DNA of 32,544 nt, from NCBI GenBank assembly GCA_947384015.1, contig CANDFN010000002.1, positions 1-32,544 on the forward strand. Reading direction: 5' to 3'. Both the position numbers and the translations under genes were made by a program. Below the pieces are notes generated by a model. That model was not told the origin of the DNA. It was given only the letters and a program-made list of their open reading frames with translations, and searched no databases. Within the stretch, counting starts at the first letter, position 1. Each line of letters opens with the position of its first letter. Below, one piece after another: positions 1 to 8,072 of the stretch. Source of the stretch: an uncultured Clostridia bacterium (GTDB lineage: Bacteria > Bacillota > Clostridia > Christensenellales > UBA1242).

Positions 1-43
1 CCTTCCCACGACACTCTTTCCCTACACGACGCTCTTCCGATCT
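1..43. other. Illumina TruSeq adapter left at contig end
   Basis: Bases 11-43 match the 33-nt TruSeq read-1 adapter exactly (it begins ACACTCTTTCCC and ends CTTCCGATCT). The ten bases before it are probably artefactual too. Biological sequence starts at about base 44. Any reading frame that crosses this boundary has a false C-terminus. Confidence 0.97.
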
Positions 44-390
44 CCCCAATCTGCTGGCAAACATTGTATTATTCGCTCTGCCCTTTTTGTGCAAATTAAA
101 AAGTTTACATCTTGTCGTTGTCTAATAATCTCCCATGCTTCTTCACGCCATGGGTCAGCTTCTTCAATAAAAAAATCTGAAGTAAAACAAGTTGCAATTT
201 CACTGCCCGATGCAAGTTTATATTCTCCACCCCTTGTTTTTTTAAGTGGTAAATTAAAATTTGTTTTAGACCTTGTAACCAAGTTAGTATCTTTAGTATG
301 TTTGCTATCTAAATAAAACACATAACAATTTTTACAACCAGCACTGCACTTATGACAGCCGTGCCATGGACTCCACATGGATTTTGTCAT
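44..390 (-). CDS. DUF5131 (phage Gp37/Gp68-like) protein, 3' end missing
   Basis: The first residues, MTKSMWSPWHGC, followed by a tight cysteine cluster (HGCHKCSAGCKNCY, about residues 10-23), are the hallmark of the DUF5131/Gp37-Gp68 family. This family is common in phages and resembles radical SAM proteins in its cysteine spacing. 'FLICTKRAERI' near the visible end also fits the family. No reaction has been firmly assigned that I can recall. I place the start at 390 rather than the in-frame ATG at 426 because AGGAG lies 7 nt upstream. About 115 codons are visible; the rest is lost because the contig ends in adapter sequence. It lies downstream of the portal gene on the same strand and probably belongs to the phage block. 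Confidence 0.75.
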
Positions 391-476
391 AAAATCTCCT
401 ACAGAAATATTATAACATCTTTTCACATTATTTTACAATTTTATTTAACCATTAAATTTCTATAAATCAAATAATT

Positions 477-2330
477 TTAACTTTCTTCTTTTTGTTGTAA
501 TTTTAGTAAATTTTTATGTTCCTCAATATGTTTTAATAAAATTTGCAACTGACCTTCTTTTAATCTGTTATTCATTTCAGAAAAAACAAAAGCAGAATGC
601 TCATCTATATGAACCTTGTGATCGTCTATTGGTAAAAGCCTAACTTCTTTATTTTTTAACACTTGTAAATTTTCTTCCTTAGCATGCTGAATGTTTAAGG
701 TGGATAAATCCACACTATCTTCCCACTTGCCAAAACCCAACATATCCAAACAACGTTTACGGGTAGATTTACTAAACTTGCCGTCTTCATCAAACATTAA
801 ACCTTGCCTAATAAGGTCTAACAGCATTGTTCGTTTTTGTCCAAGGCTATCACCAATATCAGACGAAGTATCAAACACCACATCATCGCTATTAATTTCA
901 TTTTGGTCCCAATAATACAATTGAACCTCTCCGCTATCGCCAGCAATTTTAAGCAACCTTGGCAAAACCGCATATTGCTTATATAAACGCAAAATATATT
1001 TTGCAACAATTTTTACTGCAAGGCGGGTAGAATCTATTGCAGTTGCCAGCCTGGTAGAATCTTGTTCTGCCAACAGCTCTAATGCCGTGCCCGACATATT
1101 AGTATATTGGGCGTAACTATCAGTCATCATATCGCTTACACCAGATACGGTTTTAAACTCTGCAAGCAAGCGTTCCTCTTCCGCATCAAAGTTAATATTT
1201 AAATTTGGATTTTGAACAATCTCTGGTATTTTACTGCCTTGCCTATAAACCAAAACCTTACCTGGACTTAGCCCTTCTATCTCTAAACTTTCAGTATCAA
1301 CACTTCCGTCTTCTACTGCAAGCACATTCATAACTGCACGGTTAAAATATTCGTGTTTACGATTACGCACAGCGTTATAAGCGCGTTGCAATGGAATTAA
1401 CCTATCTACCACGCTAACTCCAAAAAAACTTCCTGGCATATAGTTAGAAACTTGTTTAACAAAAGGGAAAGTTCTAGTCCCGTTTTCGTCATTAATATAA
1501 GGAAGCTCCCCGTCAAATAAAAGTTTATCACCAGCCACTATTGTAAGCCTACCGTTTTTATATTCTTTGGTTGGACGAATGTAGCGTTCTATTACAACAC
1601 AATGATTACAAAGTTCCACATTCGCAACTTTATTAATATGCGCATTATATCCAAGTCCACCAAGATTTCCTATGTTACTATCAAGCGTAAAAGCATTAAT
1701 ATTTTCTTTTTCTATAGTTTTACCCCAAACGCGTTTAACTTCGTCAACCTCCATGGCCCGCGCTTGAATTAGCGATTTTACATCTTCCATTCTTTCACAA
1801 GAAAGATTGTCTGGAAAGATTTCAAAAGGTGAAACAACTTGCACTTCCACATCACCTTCATATATGCTTGAACCTTCATTGTCTTGTGCAACCATTTTGC
1901 CGCTGTCTGTGTTCCAAACCACCTTATAAAAACATGTGCCACAAATTTCACTCCATGTGGTTGCAGTTTTTTCTATATCTGTTAAATTTAATCGGTTTGT
2001 TACAGATTCTAAAATATCTTTACTTAGTTTTGCACTTTCAACATCTTCTTCATCCGTGCTGGCTGGAACAACGGTAATGTTAGGCATGTTTTGTGCTATT
2101 TTTGCAATACGTGTTTCTACAATTGGTGCAATATGATTAAACACCTCTTTTTCTTGCCAAAAATATTGCTTTTCGTCCTCGCGTATTGCTCCATTTTGTG
2201 CAATGTAACTATACTGGTTACCCAACATAAAATTAATATTCATCTGCCACTGATTTTCTAAGCTTAATCTAGCATTGCGTCTAGCTAAATAATCTTGTTT
2301 AATCTCTTCTACTAAATTATTAATTTTCAT
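477..2330 (-). CDS. Phage portal protein (P22-like)
   Basis: This 617-residue protein has the features of P22-type portals. An N-terminal helical part (residues 1-60) contains NFMLGNQY. It is followed by 'EVFNHIAPIVETRIAKIAQ', then alternating beta segments, and 'VVDRLIPLQRAYNAVRNRKHE' in the middle. Next come a 'SGVSDMMT' loop with SGTALELLAEQD and a long helical C-terminus rich in Glu, Lys and Leu. Portals form the dodecameric ring at one capsid vertex through which the terminase pumps DNA. The gene follows the large terminase on the same strand, which is classic packaging-module order, and overlaps the preceding gene by 4 nt (ATGA), implying translational coupling. A purine-rich AAGGGGGG site precedes its ATG. 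No frameshift is visible. The family assignment is from memory of the pattern. Confidence 0.85.
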   Translation of the reverse strand: MKINNLVEEIKQDYLARRNARLSLENQWQMNINFMLGNQYSYIAQNGAIREDEKQYFWQEKEVFNHIAPIVETRIAKIAQNMPNITVVPASTDEEDVESAKLSKDILESVTNRLNLTDIEKTATTWSEICGTCFYKVVWNTDSGKMVAQDNEGSSIYEGDVEVQVVSPFEIFPDNLSCERMEDVKSLIQARAMEVDEVKRVWGKTIEKENINAFTLDSNIGNLGGLGYNAHINKVANVELCNHCVVIERYIRPTKEYKNGRLTIVAGDKLLFDGELPYINDENGTRTFPFVKQVSNYMPGSFFGVSVVDRLIPLQRAYNAVRNRKHEYFNRAVMNVLAVEDGSVDTESLEIEGLSPGKVLVYRQGSKIPEIVQNPNLNINFDAEEERLLAEFKTVSGVSDMMTDSYAQYTNMSGTALELLAEQDSTRLATAIDSTRLAVKIVAKYILRLYKQYAVLPRLLKIAGDSGEVQLYYWDQNEINSDDVVFDTSSDIGDSLGQKRTMLLDLIRQGLMFDEDGKFSKSTRKRCLDMLGFGKWEDSVDLSTLNIQHAKEENLQVLKNKEVRLLPIDDHKVHIDEHSAFVFSEMNNRLKEGQLQILLKHIEEHKNLLKLQQKEES

Positions 2331-2536
2331 TCTTTTCCCCCCTTCTTATAGATTGGTTTTATACTTTTAGGAACAATAAATTTAGAAATTTCACCATAAA
2401 GCATACTTATACAGTTAGAGCACAAGTATATGTTACCATCAAAAACAAAACGTTTGTTAATAATTACATAATCGCATTTATTATTACAACCGCTTGCATC
2501 GCATTTTACTTTTTTTGTTGCTTTTTCAACTATCAT
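2327..2536 (-). CDS. Small cysteine-rich, probably zinc-binding phage protein
   Basis: This 69-residue protein carries CDASGCNNKC near residues 13-22 and a CSNC pair near residues 38-41. These cysteines could hold one Zn2+, as in small treble-clef or zinc-ribbon proteins. It lies between the large terminase and portal genes, overlapping the upstream gene by 11 nt and the portal gene by 4 nt, so all three are probably translated in a coupled way. I do not recognise a named family. Small zinc-finger proteins are common in phage packaging blocks, but no function can be assigned from sequence alone. It is not a shadow of another gene: the overlaps are short and its codon use matches its neighbours. 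Confidence 0.65.
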   Translation of the reverse strand: MIVEKATKKVKCDASGCNNKCDYVIINKRFVFDGNIYLCSNCISMLYGEISKFIVPKSIKPIYKKGGKE

Positions 2537-2741
2537 CGCCTTCCTCCTTTAATTGCGTTAATAATTTTTGCTTTTCTTGCTTTAACTGTTCATCTGTTAA
2601 AGCCTCGTAATTTTCCTCTTTTTGTTGCTGATTATATATAAGTTTTATAATATCTGTATTTGGTGGGATTGTGTTCTTTTTTACTTTTTGCTTTACAAGT
2701 TTCATCTTACCTGTTTCTTCGTCTAACACATATTCGCACAC
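2526..2741 (-). CDS. Small phage protein next to terminase; 5' part frameshifted
   Basis: 71 charged residues (Lys/Glu-rich, helical C-terminus) are read from a GTG start with a weak ribosome site. The same frame stays open upstream without a start codon as far as a strong AAGGAG site with an ATG at 2815-2817. That ATG reads only three codons (M-P-K) before a TGA. Removing one base near 2806-2809 joins it to the frame and gives a protein of about 96 residues beginning MPKDFDENTINSIK. The segment IPPNTDIIKLIYNQ recalls the C-terminal part of small terminase subunits, which often contain a PP-D-T motif before a helix. Its position immediately after the large terminase fits such a role, but the match is weak. 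It may be a frameshifted gene, a sequencing error, or a short true GTG-start protein. Confidence 0.5.
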   Translation of the reverse strand: MCEYVLDEETGKMKLVKQKVKKNTIPPNTDIIKLIYNQQQKEENYEALTDEQLKQEKQKLLTQLKEEGDDS

Positions 2742-2847
2742 TTCTTCTTTTGTAACAATGCCTACTATTAGGCGTTTTATTGAATTTATTGTATTTTCAT
2801 CAAAATCATTTGGGCATACTCTCTCCTTCCTTTTTATTAAGTTTAAT

Positions 2848-4275
2848 TTAGCGCTTAAACCTAAGTGCTCGTATTAATCTTTCTTTTTCTTGTTGAACAA
2901 TGTTTGGTTTTTCTTTTTGTTTTTTATTTTCTGGGCGGGTCATAATATAATACCTAAGTTCGTCCATACTGTGGTCATCCACCTTAACCGGACTATCACC
3001 CTTCCCCCAGCGGTAACCCTTAATTTCGCGTATTAAATTTGTGCAAGTGTTAAAAATGAAAAGTTTACTTTCTCCTTTTGCATTTTTTAAAAAACTTTTT
3101 ACCCGCTGAATGCCAGTAAATACATCTTTATTTACATTTGTGTTTACCAAAATTCCGTAGTCATAAAACAAGTTACTTACACTTTTGGTTGATGCCAAAG
3201 TTGTTTGATTTGCCGCACTATCTATTAACGCCTCTATCATTCCGTTTGTATTTCTATGCCAATGCAAACTATCACTAATTCTTTTTATTTCATCGCTATG
3301 ATAAACTATATCTTTTTCTTTTTCATAATGTTCTGCCACCACATAAACATTACAGTCATAATCCACCGCATACCAGTGACAAGAAAGCGGATTTTTTAAG
3401 CCTGGATCTATAGAAAGTTTATCTTGCCAATCGTAAGGAATATCAAAAGGTTCTATCACATGCACATTTTCATCAAACTCCGGGTAAACTCTACCACCAA
3501 AATCTAAGAACTCGCCATGTTCTCTTGTTTTTAATTCGTCAGCCGATAAACTTACCTTCATTTGTTCTTTTGCTTGTTTACTTATATAAGGATTATCATC
3601 CCAAGAAATAAACTCACACCAGACATTAGGGTCATTAAATTTATTTAAATAAATTTCGTCATACACAAAGGTCATACCTTTCAGCGGGGTCATCGTTCCA
3701 AAAATATCTCCATAATTATCTAGCACCCTCATACGACATTCTTTATAGATTTCTTCTGGTGGCTCTTCGTCAAACCAAACGTAATCTAAACTTGTTCCTT
3801 GAAATTTTTCTCTGCCCTGATCACAACTTTTAAAGCCAATTTTACTAACTGTGCCAAACACATTTTTTATAAGGATATAATCTATTACCCCATTTACATA
3901 ATTATCTTTTCTGCCAGACAACATAACCACATCTACAATCCAATCTGGGTTTAGATAATATAAAATTTTTTGCTGGGCAACGTCGCGCTGAACTTGAGTG
4001 GACAAACTAACCACCCAGCCATTTGTTGCGCCCGTTATTTCTCGGTAAGGATGATTTCCTCGTGCAAAAAATATAGCCTCAACCGCACCACATTCTGTTT
4101 TCCCTGTTCTGTTGCCTCCAAAAACCCAGCGGTTTTTCTTTTGAGATTTATGAAATGCTAATTGCTTTTTATGTTTTACCTTCCCCGCGTTGTATGCAAA
4201 AAGGCGGTTTTTGCTTTTTCTTGTTAAAAGCACCGCCTCTATTTGTTTTATTTTTTTTAATACATCCATTTGCAA
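2848..4275 (-). CDS. terL: Phage terminase large subunit
   Basis: This is the ATPase and nuclease that packages phage DNA into the capsid. The N-terminal motor has a Walker A GGNRTGKT (residues 53-60) and a Walker B VWFDEE (166-171). A coupling region TMTPLKGMTFVYDE follows near 194-207. The C-terminal RNase H-like nuclease begins at SIDPGLKNP (288-296, Asp290 a likely metal ligand), continues with EALIDSAANQ, and ends with VDDHSMDELRYYI, whose acidic residues complete the site. The length of 475 residues is normal. The start drawn is a TTG at 4275; an ATG two codons inside (4269) is equally possible, and no clear ribosome site decides between them. The gene leads the leftward packaging block and is transcribed divergently from the 4353 gene. 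Confidence 0.9.
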   Translation of the reverse strand: MQMDVLKKIKQIEAVLLTRKSKNRLFAYNAGKVKHKKQLAFHKSQKKNRWVFGGNRTGKTECGAVEAIFFARGNHPYREITGATNGWVVSLSTQVQRDVAQQKILYYLNPDWIVDVVMLSGRKDNYVNGVIDYILIKNVFGTVSKIGFKSCDQGREKFQGTSLDYVWFDEEPPEEIYKECRMRVLDNYGDIFGTMTPLKGMTFVYDEIYLNKFNDPNVWCEFISWDDNPYISKQAKEQMKVSLSADELKTREHGEFLDFGGRVYPEFDENVHVIEPFDIPYDWQDKLSIDPGLKNPLSCHWYAVDYDCNVYVVAEHYEKEKDIVYHSDEIKRISDSLHWHRNTNGMIEALIDSAANQTTLASTKSVSNLFYDYGILVNTNVNKDVFTGIQRVKSFLKNAKGESKLFIFNTCTNLIREIKGYRWGKGDSPVKVDDHSMDELRYYIMTRPENKKQKEKPNIVQQEKERLIRALRFKR

Positions 4276-4340
4276 TTAATTTACATCAAAACAAGCTCTG
4301 TTTACCTTAAAACTGCCATTTTTTTACTAATTTTTTGTGT

Positions 4341-4346
4341 TACAAT
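4341..4346 (+). promoter_or_regulatory. Extended -10 promoter, leaderless start
   Basis: TGT-TACAAT forms an extended -10 element. It ends exactly 6 nt before the ATG at 4353, so the RNA would begin at or next to the start codon. No -35 hexamer better than a T-run is visible and there is no Shine-Dalgarno. Confidence 0.5.
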
Positions 4347-4352
4347 CTTGTT

Positions 4353-5132
4353 ATGGTAATAATTTTAATTTGTATTTTAATTTTATCTTCTTTTTATTGT
4401 GCATTGCCTTGTTTTAGCACTCCTTTAAATGCAAGCACATCTAAAACTTATTTTGCACGCGTCATGTTTGACAATGTGCAACTATATAAAACGCCATATC
4501 CGTTAGAAGATTATTCTAACATATATTTTGTTTTGCCACAAACTTACTTTGTTCAACTTGTGGACGAAGTTGATGATTATTACAAAGTTAATTACATAAA
4601 CTTTTCTGGCTATGTTAAAAAGGACAGTGTGCAAACCATTGTTGGTATACCAAAAAATCCATTTTTAACAAATGTCCGCTTCCGCGTCTACAGCGAACAA
4701 AGTAGAGACCTACGCACTCTGCCTACCGTTTCTATGGGGAACTCTAGTCAGGTTGCTTATATTCCGCTATATTCACGCAACCTTACTTTTTACGGCAAAG
4801 TTGTTGGTGAAACATTAATAGAAGAACGAACCAATGTTTGGTATTATTGTAAATACTCTGCAGACAGCGAATACTATGGTTATGTATATAGTGACTTTTG
4901 CGATTTAATGACAGGCTACACAGACAACACAGAAAATGTTACCTACACAGACAACCCCTCTTTTGCTGAAGTATCGCCTAACAACAACTCTGCCACACTT
5001 AATAAAAAAGCAACAGGGATTATTATCACTGTGCTTATGGTGCCTGCATTGATATTCGTATTCTTAATTTTAAAAGGCAGTAAATTAATTTCTAAGGACA
5101 AAGCCAAAGTTAAAGAAGTTAGCGATTATTAA
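4353..5132 (+). CDS. Membrane-anchored secreted protein with SH3-like repeats
   Basis: This 259-residue protein starts with a hydrophobic signal or anchor segment (about residues 2-20, rich in Ile and Leu). About 170 residues follow that look extracellular, and a second hydrophobic helix lies near residues 218-238 (IIITVLMVPALIFVFLIL), followed by a short Lys-rich cytoplasmic tail. The outer part contains two beta-rich stretches typical of bacterial SH3-like folds, with patterns such as DDYYKVNYINFSGYVKKD and NVWYYCKYSA...YYGYVYSDF. Such domains often bind cell wall. The topology suggests a protein tethered at both ends. I use the ATG at 4353, not the upstream TTG, because a -10 box lies in between. 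It sits on the opposite strand between phage genes, and I cannot tell whether it is host or phage. Exact function unknown. Confidence 0.7.
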   Translation: MVIILICILILSSFYCALPCFSTPLNASTSKTYFARVMFDNVQLYKTPYPLEDYSNIYFVLPQTYFVQLVDEVDDYYKVNYINFSGYVKKDSVQTIVGIPKNPFLTNVRFRVYSEQSRDLRTLPTVSMGNSSQVAYIPLYSRNLTFYGKVVGETLIEERTNVWYYCKYSADSEYYGYVYSDFCDLMTGYTDNTENVTYTDNPSFAEVSPNNNSATLNKKATGIIITVLMVPALIFVFLILKGSKLISKDKAKVKEVSDY

Positions 5133-5189
5133 TAATAATTTATACATGTTAACAAGCTCTCAACTTGACAACAAATAAATAAAACCTTA

Positions 5190-5666
5190 TTAGGCTGTTC
5201 TATATGCCAAGCGTCTGGTTTTAACTTCTTCTCTTAGTTTTACTATCCAAACCTCTTTGTTCATAATGCTGATTAGTTTTTCTAAATACTTAGAACGATT
5301 CAAAGCTATTGTAAGGTTAGTAAACGCACGCTCTATTCTTCTAAAGGCGGTGCGTTCTTTTAATTCTAACACTGCGCAAAATTCTTCCATGCTTAAATGA
5401 TAATTCATTTTAACATATATCACCTTTTTATCCTCATTATTTAAGGAGTTTACCACATTATCTAGAATAATTTTTAAATTGATTAATTGATTTTTCTTGG
5501 TAATTAGTTCTATAATATTATTACAAACATCTTCTGTGCCAAATTCTGCCGAGCAACTTCCAAAATTAAGTGCATGATTTTTTATAAACCCATCTATTGC
5601 CTGACATTTTTTATTTAATAGCCTATAAATTTTGACCAATGTTTCACTATCAAAAACATCCAACAT
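5190..5666 (-). CDS. Sigma-70 region 4-like helix-turn-helix protein
   Basis: 158 residues, mostly helical. The segment LSMEEFCAVLELKERTAFRR (about residues 95-114) looks like a sigma-region-4 or ArpU/RinA-type helix-turn-helix. Proteins of this kind sit upstream of terminase genes in Gram-positive phages and switch on late genes. That fits the position 0.9 kb upstream of the packaging block on the same strand. The start at 5666 is chosen over the ATG at 5678 because GGAGGT lies 4 nt before it. A consensus promoter lies upstream (5687-5716). It could also be a host regulator unrelated to the phage; the HTH call is by eye. Confidence 0.6.
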   Translation of the reverse strand: MLDVFDSETLVKIYRLLNKKCQAIDGFIKNHALNFGSCSAEFGTEDVCNNIIELITKKNQLINLKIILDNVVNSLNNEDKKVIYVKMNYHLSMEEFCAVLELKERTAFRRIERAFTNLTIALNRSKYLEKLISIMNKEVWIVKLREEVKTRRLAYRTA

Positions 5667-5686
5667 TTTTACCTCCATACAATGCG

Positions 5687-5716
5687 AGTATAGTTTATTG
5701 CAGACTTAAAAGTCAA
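5687..5716 (-). promoter_or_regulatory. Sigma-A promoter of the HTH gene
   Basis: TTGACT (5711-5716) and TATACT (5687-5692) are separated by 18 nt and point leftwards into the 5666 gene, which has a GGAGGT ribosome site. Confidence 0.65.
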
Positions 5717-5829
5717 GTAATTATGACATTTTTTTACAAAAAAACTGCCAAATAAACATGAATGTTCTAAAAATAACCCAAATTCAATCAAACATTTGTT
5801 CTAATTTGTAAAAAATAAAAGTGGCGAGC

Positions 5830-6468
5830 CTAAGCTCCCACTGTTACATTATTTACCAAGCTTAAATTAGTAATAGATACTTCATAAGCGGTTTTAGTAA
5901 CCGTTTCGTCACTACCTTCTATTTTTTTCTCGTAGTCACGGCTTTGAATTCTACCTGTTAATTTAATTTCTGCTCCTACTGGCATACCGCGCACAAAACT
6001 TGCATTTCTGCCCCATGCAATACATGGAATATAGTCCGATTTGTCATAATTGCGGTTTACTGCCATTAACATATCGCAAATCTCTCTTGAGAATGGCGTT
6101 GTGCGATATATTGGCGGTTTGCACAAATATCCATCTAATTCAATAGTGTTTGGATTAATCTCATCCTTCCACTCTGTAATTTCTCTACAAAATATAGATA
6201 GTATTAATTTACTTCTACCATCCATTTGACGATTGTGGCTTCTAAACTGACCCTTAATTGCCAATTTGTTACCAACTTTTACATCGTTAACAGCAAGTAG
6301 TTTTTCACTTATTAAAATTGGTAAATAATCTACTGCTCCACTCAATCTTGGCACACGCAAATTAAATGTGTAAAAATTTTCTTCAAATACTGTGTGATTT
6401 AATTCTGGTGTGCTTTCTACCACACCTTGCAAGTATACCCTGTTGTTATTTAAAACATCCGTTTCCAT
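5830..6468 (-). CDS. Single-stranded DNA-binding protein, double OB-fold
   Basis: This is the clostridial two-domain SSB-type protein of about 210 residues. The first half (residues 1-105) is a degenerate OB domain with FYTFNLRVPRLSGAVDYLPI. The second half (106-212) is a clearer SSB domain with RTTPFSREICDMLMAVNR, YIPCIAWGRNA and LTGRIQSRDYEKK ... TAYEVSI. SSBs coat exposed DNA strands during replication and repair. Most bacteria also carry a separate single-domain Ssb made with replication genes, and this protein is a paralogue whose precise role is poorly known. Its ATG overlaps the last base of the upstream deacetylase stop codon, so the pair is co-transcribed. Identification rests on pattern recognition and is strong for the second domain. 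Confidence 0.85.
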   Translation of the reverse strand: METDVLNNNRVYLQGVVESTPELNHTVFEENFYTFNLRVPRLSGAVDYLPILISEKLLAVNDVKVGNKLAIKGQFRSHNRQMDGRSKLILSIFCREITEWKDEINPNTIELDGYLCKPPIYRTTPFSREICDMLMAVNRNYDKSDYIPCIAWGRNASFVRGMPVGAEIKLTGRIQSRDYEKKIEGSDETVTKTAYEVSITNLSLVNNVTVGA

Positions 6469-7238
6469 TAGTTCTCCTTTATTTGTGTGCCTTGTGTATT
6501 AATTATAAAATTATCATAATAAATCAACTCGCCAATAGGCACTACTTGAACCGAGTTAATTTTAAAATACTCTAACACCATTTTTAATCCATCTATAATA
6601 TTGTCTGAATTATTATGGAATAAAACTATGCTTCCGTTTTTTGCTTTGCTTGTAACCCTACCAGCTATTGCACTAGCAGATAATCCTTTCCAATCCAAAC
6701 TATCTACATCCCATTCTATACAACTAATACCCAATTCCTCACAAGTATTTATTAATGTATTATTATAATAACCGTAAGGTGGGCGGAAAAGTTTAGGCGT
6801 AAAATTTGTAAGTTGCTGTATTAGAGAAATATTCGTGTTAAGTTCTAACATTATTTCGTTTTTACTTAATTTTGTCATATCTGGATGCGTATTACTGTGC
6901 AAACCAATTTCAAACCCATTGTTGTAAATTTCTTTAACCATTTCGGGGTATTCTTCCACCCAAAAACCAACAAGGAAAAAGGTTGCTTTAACGCCATAAC
7001 TATCACATATAGCCATAATCTCTCTAGTTTTATCTGCACCCCATGCGGCATCAAAAGAGATAGCCACCTTTTTCTCCTCGGTTTGCACCGAGTAAATTGG
7101 AAGCTTTCGGTTTTGTTTTTGATTGAAGTATACCGCACCTAAATTTAATCCGTTTGCATTTATTGTAACAGCCGAAATTATTATCAAAAGACCAACAATT
7201 AAAGCAAGAGTTGTTCTTTTTATTATAAGCACTTTCAT
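6468..7238 (-). CDS. Polysaccharide deacetylase, PdaB-like
   Basis: 256 residues with an N-terminal membrane anchor (about 10-27) and an outward-facing NodB-type deacetylase domain. Motif 1 reads SFDAAWG (61-67), the variant seen in the sporulation-linked PdaB group, in which the second Asp of the usual FDDG is replaced. Motif 2 is HSNTH (114-118), supplying two metal-binding histidines. Motif 3 is RPPYG (152-156), followed by WDVDSLDW (176-183) and VLFHN (205-209). The family removes acetyl groups from peptidoglycan or chitin-like sugars; PdaB of Bacillus is needed to maintain spores after release. The organism carries spoIVA nearby, which supports a sporulation role. The gene is followed by SSB with a 1-nt overlap. 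It could instead act on vegetative wall sugars. Confidence 0.85.
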   Translation of the reverse strand: MKVLIIKRTTLALIVGLLIIISAVTINANGLNLGAVYFNQKQNRKLPIYSVQTEEKKVAISFDAAWGADKTREIMAICDSYGVKATFFLVGFWVEEYPEMVKEIYNNGFEIGLHSNTHPDMTKLSKNEIMLELNTNISLIQQLTNFTPKLFRPPYGYYNNTLINTCEELGISCIEWDVDSLDWKGLSASAIAGRVTSKAKNGSIVLFHNNSDNIIDGLKMVLEYFKINSVQVVPIGELIYYDNFIINTQGTQIKEN

Positions 7239-7360
7239 AGATATCTACCTACCCATACTATCATAATAGATGAAAAAACTTAAATAATTATGACTGTTTT
7301 TATTAAGCTTTTTTGTTTTATTTTGTATGTTTTTATTTTATTTTGACGAATATATAAAAT

Positions 7361-7395
7361 AAAAAAATAACCAACAAAACTAAAGTTGGTTATTC
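7361..7395 (-). terminator. Intrinsic terminator after the 7421 gene
   Basis: On the minus strand AATAACCAAC pairs with GTTGGTTATT around a 9-nt loop and is followed by a run of T. It lies 26 nt past the stop codon of the 7421-7942 gene. Confidence 0.85.
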
Positions 7396-7420
7396 TTTTA
7401 AATGTTTAATTTTTTAGCTT

Positions 7421-7942
7421 TTATTGTTTTTTTGTTGTTTTCTTAGCAGTGGTTTTTGTTGTAACTTTTGTGCTAGTTTTTGATGTTGCTGGTTTTGTTG
7501 CTACAGTTTTAGTTGTTGTTTTTGTGGTAGGTTTAGCAACTGTTTTTGTAGCATCTTTTGTTGCGGTTTTAGAAGCAGTTTGTTTAACCGTATTTTTTGC
7601 TTGTGTTTTGGTTGTTGCAGATTTTGCTGCAGTTTTAGTTGGTGTTGATTTTTTAGTTGTTGTTTTTGTTGTTGTTAATTTTTTAGAAACTTTAGGTTTT
7701 TCGTCCACTTCTTTAATTTCCTCTTTTACAACTTCAGCTTCTGTTTTAGGTTCTTCAACAGTTTCTTCAGTTTCTTCAGAAGTTTCAGTTGGACGATTGT
7801 CTACAGATAAAATAGCCTCTCTACCCATAACTAGTTCTTTTTTGCCACGATTATTTAAAACAATAAACACTATTACTAGTGCAATAATTACAACTGCTAG
7901 TATAAGAACCATCCACCACCAATTAGTTTTTAAAAAGTCCAT
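7421..7942 (-). CDS. Membrane protein with long Lys/Thr/Ala tail
   Basis: 173 residues: a short Trp-rich N-terminus (NWWW), one transmembrane helix (about residues 9-29), an acidic Glu/Thr stretch (about 50-80), then about 85 residues made almost only of Lys, Thr, Ala and Ser. The tail is a degenerate TKTTTK/TKTAAK-type repeat and should be disordered and strongly positive. It is likely cytoplasmic by the positive-inside rule, where it could bind nucleic acid or an acidic surface. It has a clear GGGG ribosome site and its own terminator, which supports a real gene. I do not recognise a family. Histone-H1-like tails look similar, but composition alone proves nothing. Confidence 0.7.
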   Translation of the reverse strand: MDFLKTNWWWMVLILAVVIIALVIVFIVLNNRGKKELVMGREAILSVDNRPTETSEETEETVEEPKTEAEVVKEEIKEVDEKPKVSKKLTTTKTTTKKSTPTKTAAKSATTKTQAKNTVKQTASKTATKDATKTVAKPTTKTTTKTVATKPATSKTSTKVTTKTTAKKTTKKQ

Positions 7943-8048
7943 AATTTTCCCCTTTTATTGTTTTAATATTATAGCATAAATTTTTTTTGTTTCAAAATGT
8001 TTTTTTAATTTTTTCAAATTTTATTTAGTTTTTGTCAAATTTCTTACA

Positions 8049-8072
8049 AAAAAAGATGCATAAAGCATCTTT
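8049..8072 (-). terminator. Intrinsic terminator of spoIVA
   Basis: On the minus strand AAAGATGC pairs with GCATCTTT (5-nt loop) followed by T's. It begins directly after the spoIVA TAA. Confidence 0.9.

Noticed and set aside
2327..2330. Possible recoding of TGA as Trp or Gly
   Set aside because: TGA here acts as a normal stop in an ATGA overlap, and Trp is encoded by TGG throughout.
7449..7979. 176-residue plus-strand ORF rich in Val and Phe
   Set aside because: It is the antisense of the Lys/Thr-rich tail of the 7421 gene; its composition is a by-product and it has no ribosome site.
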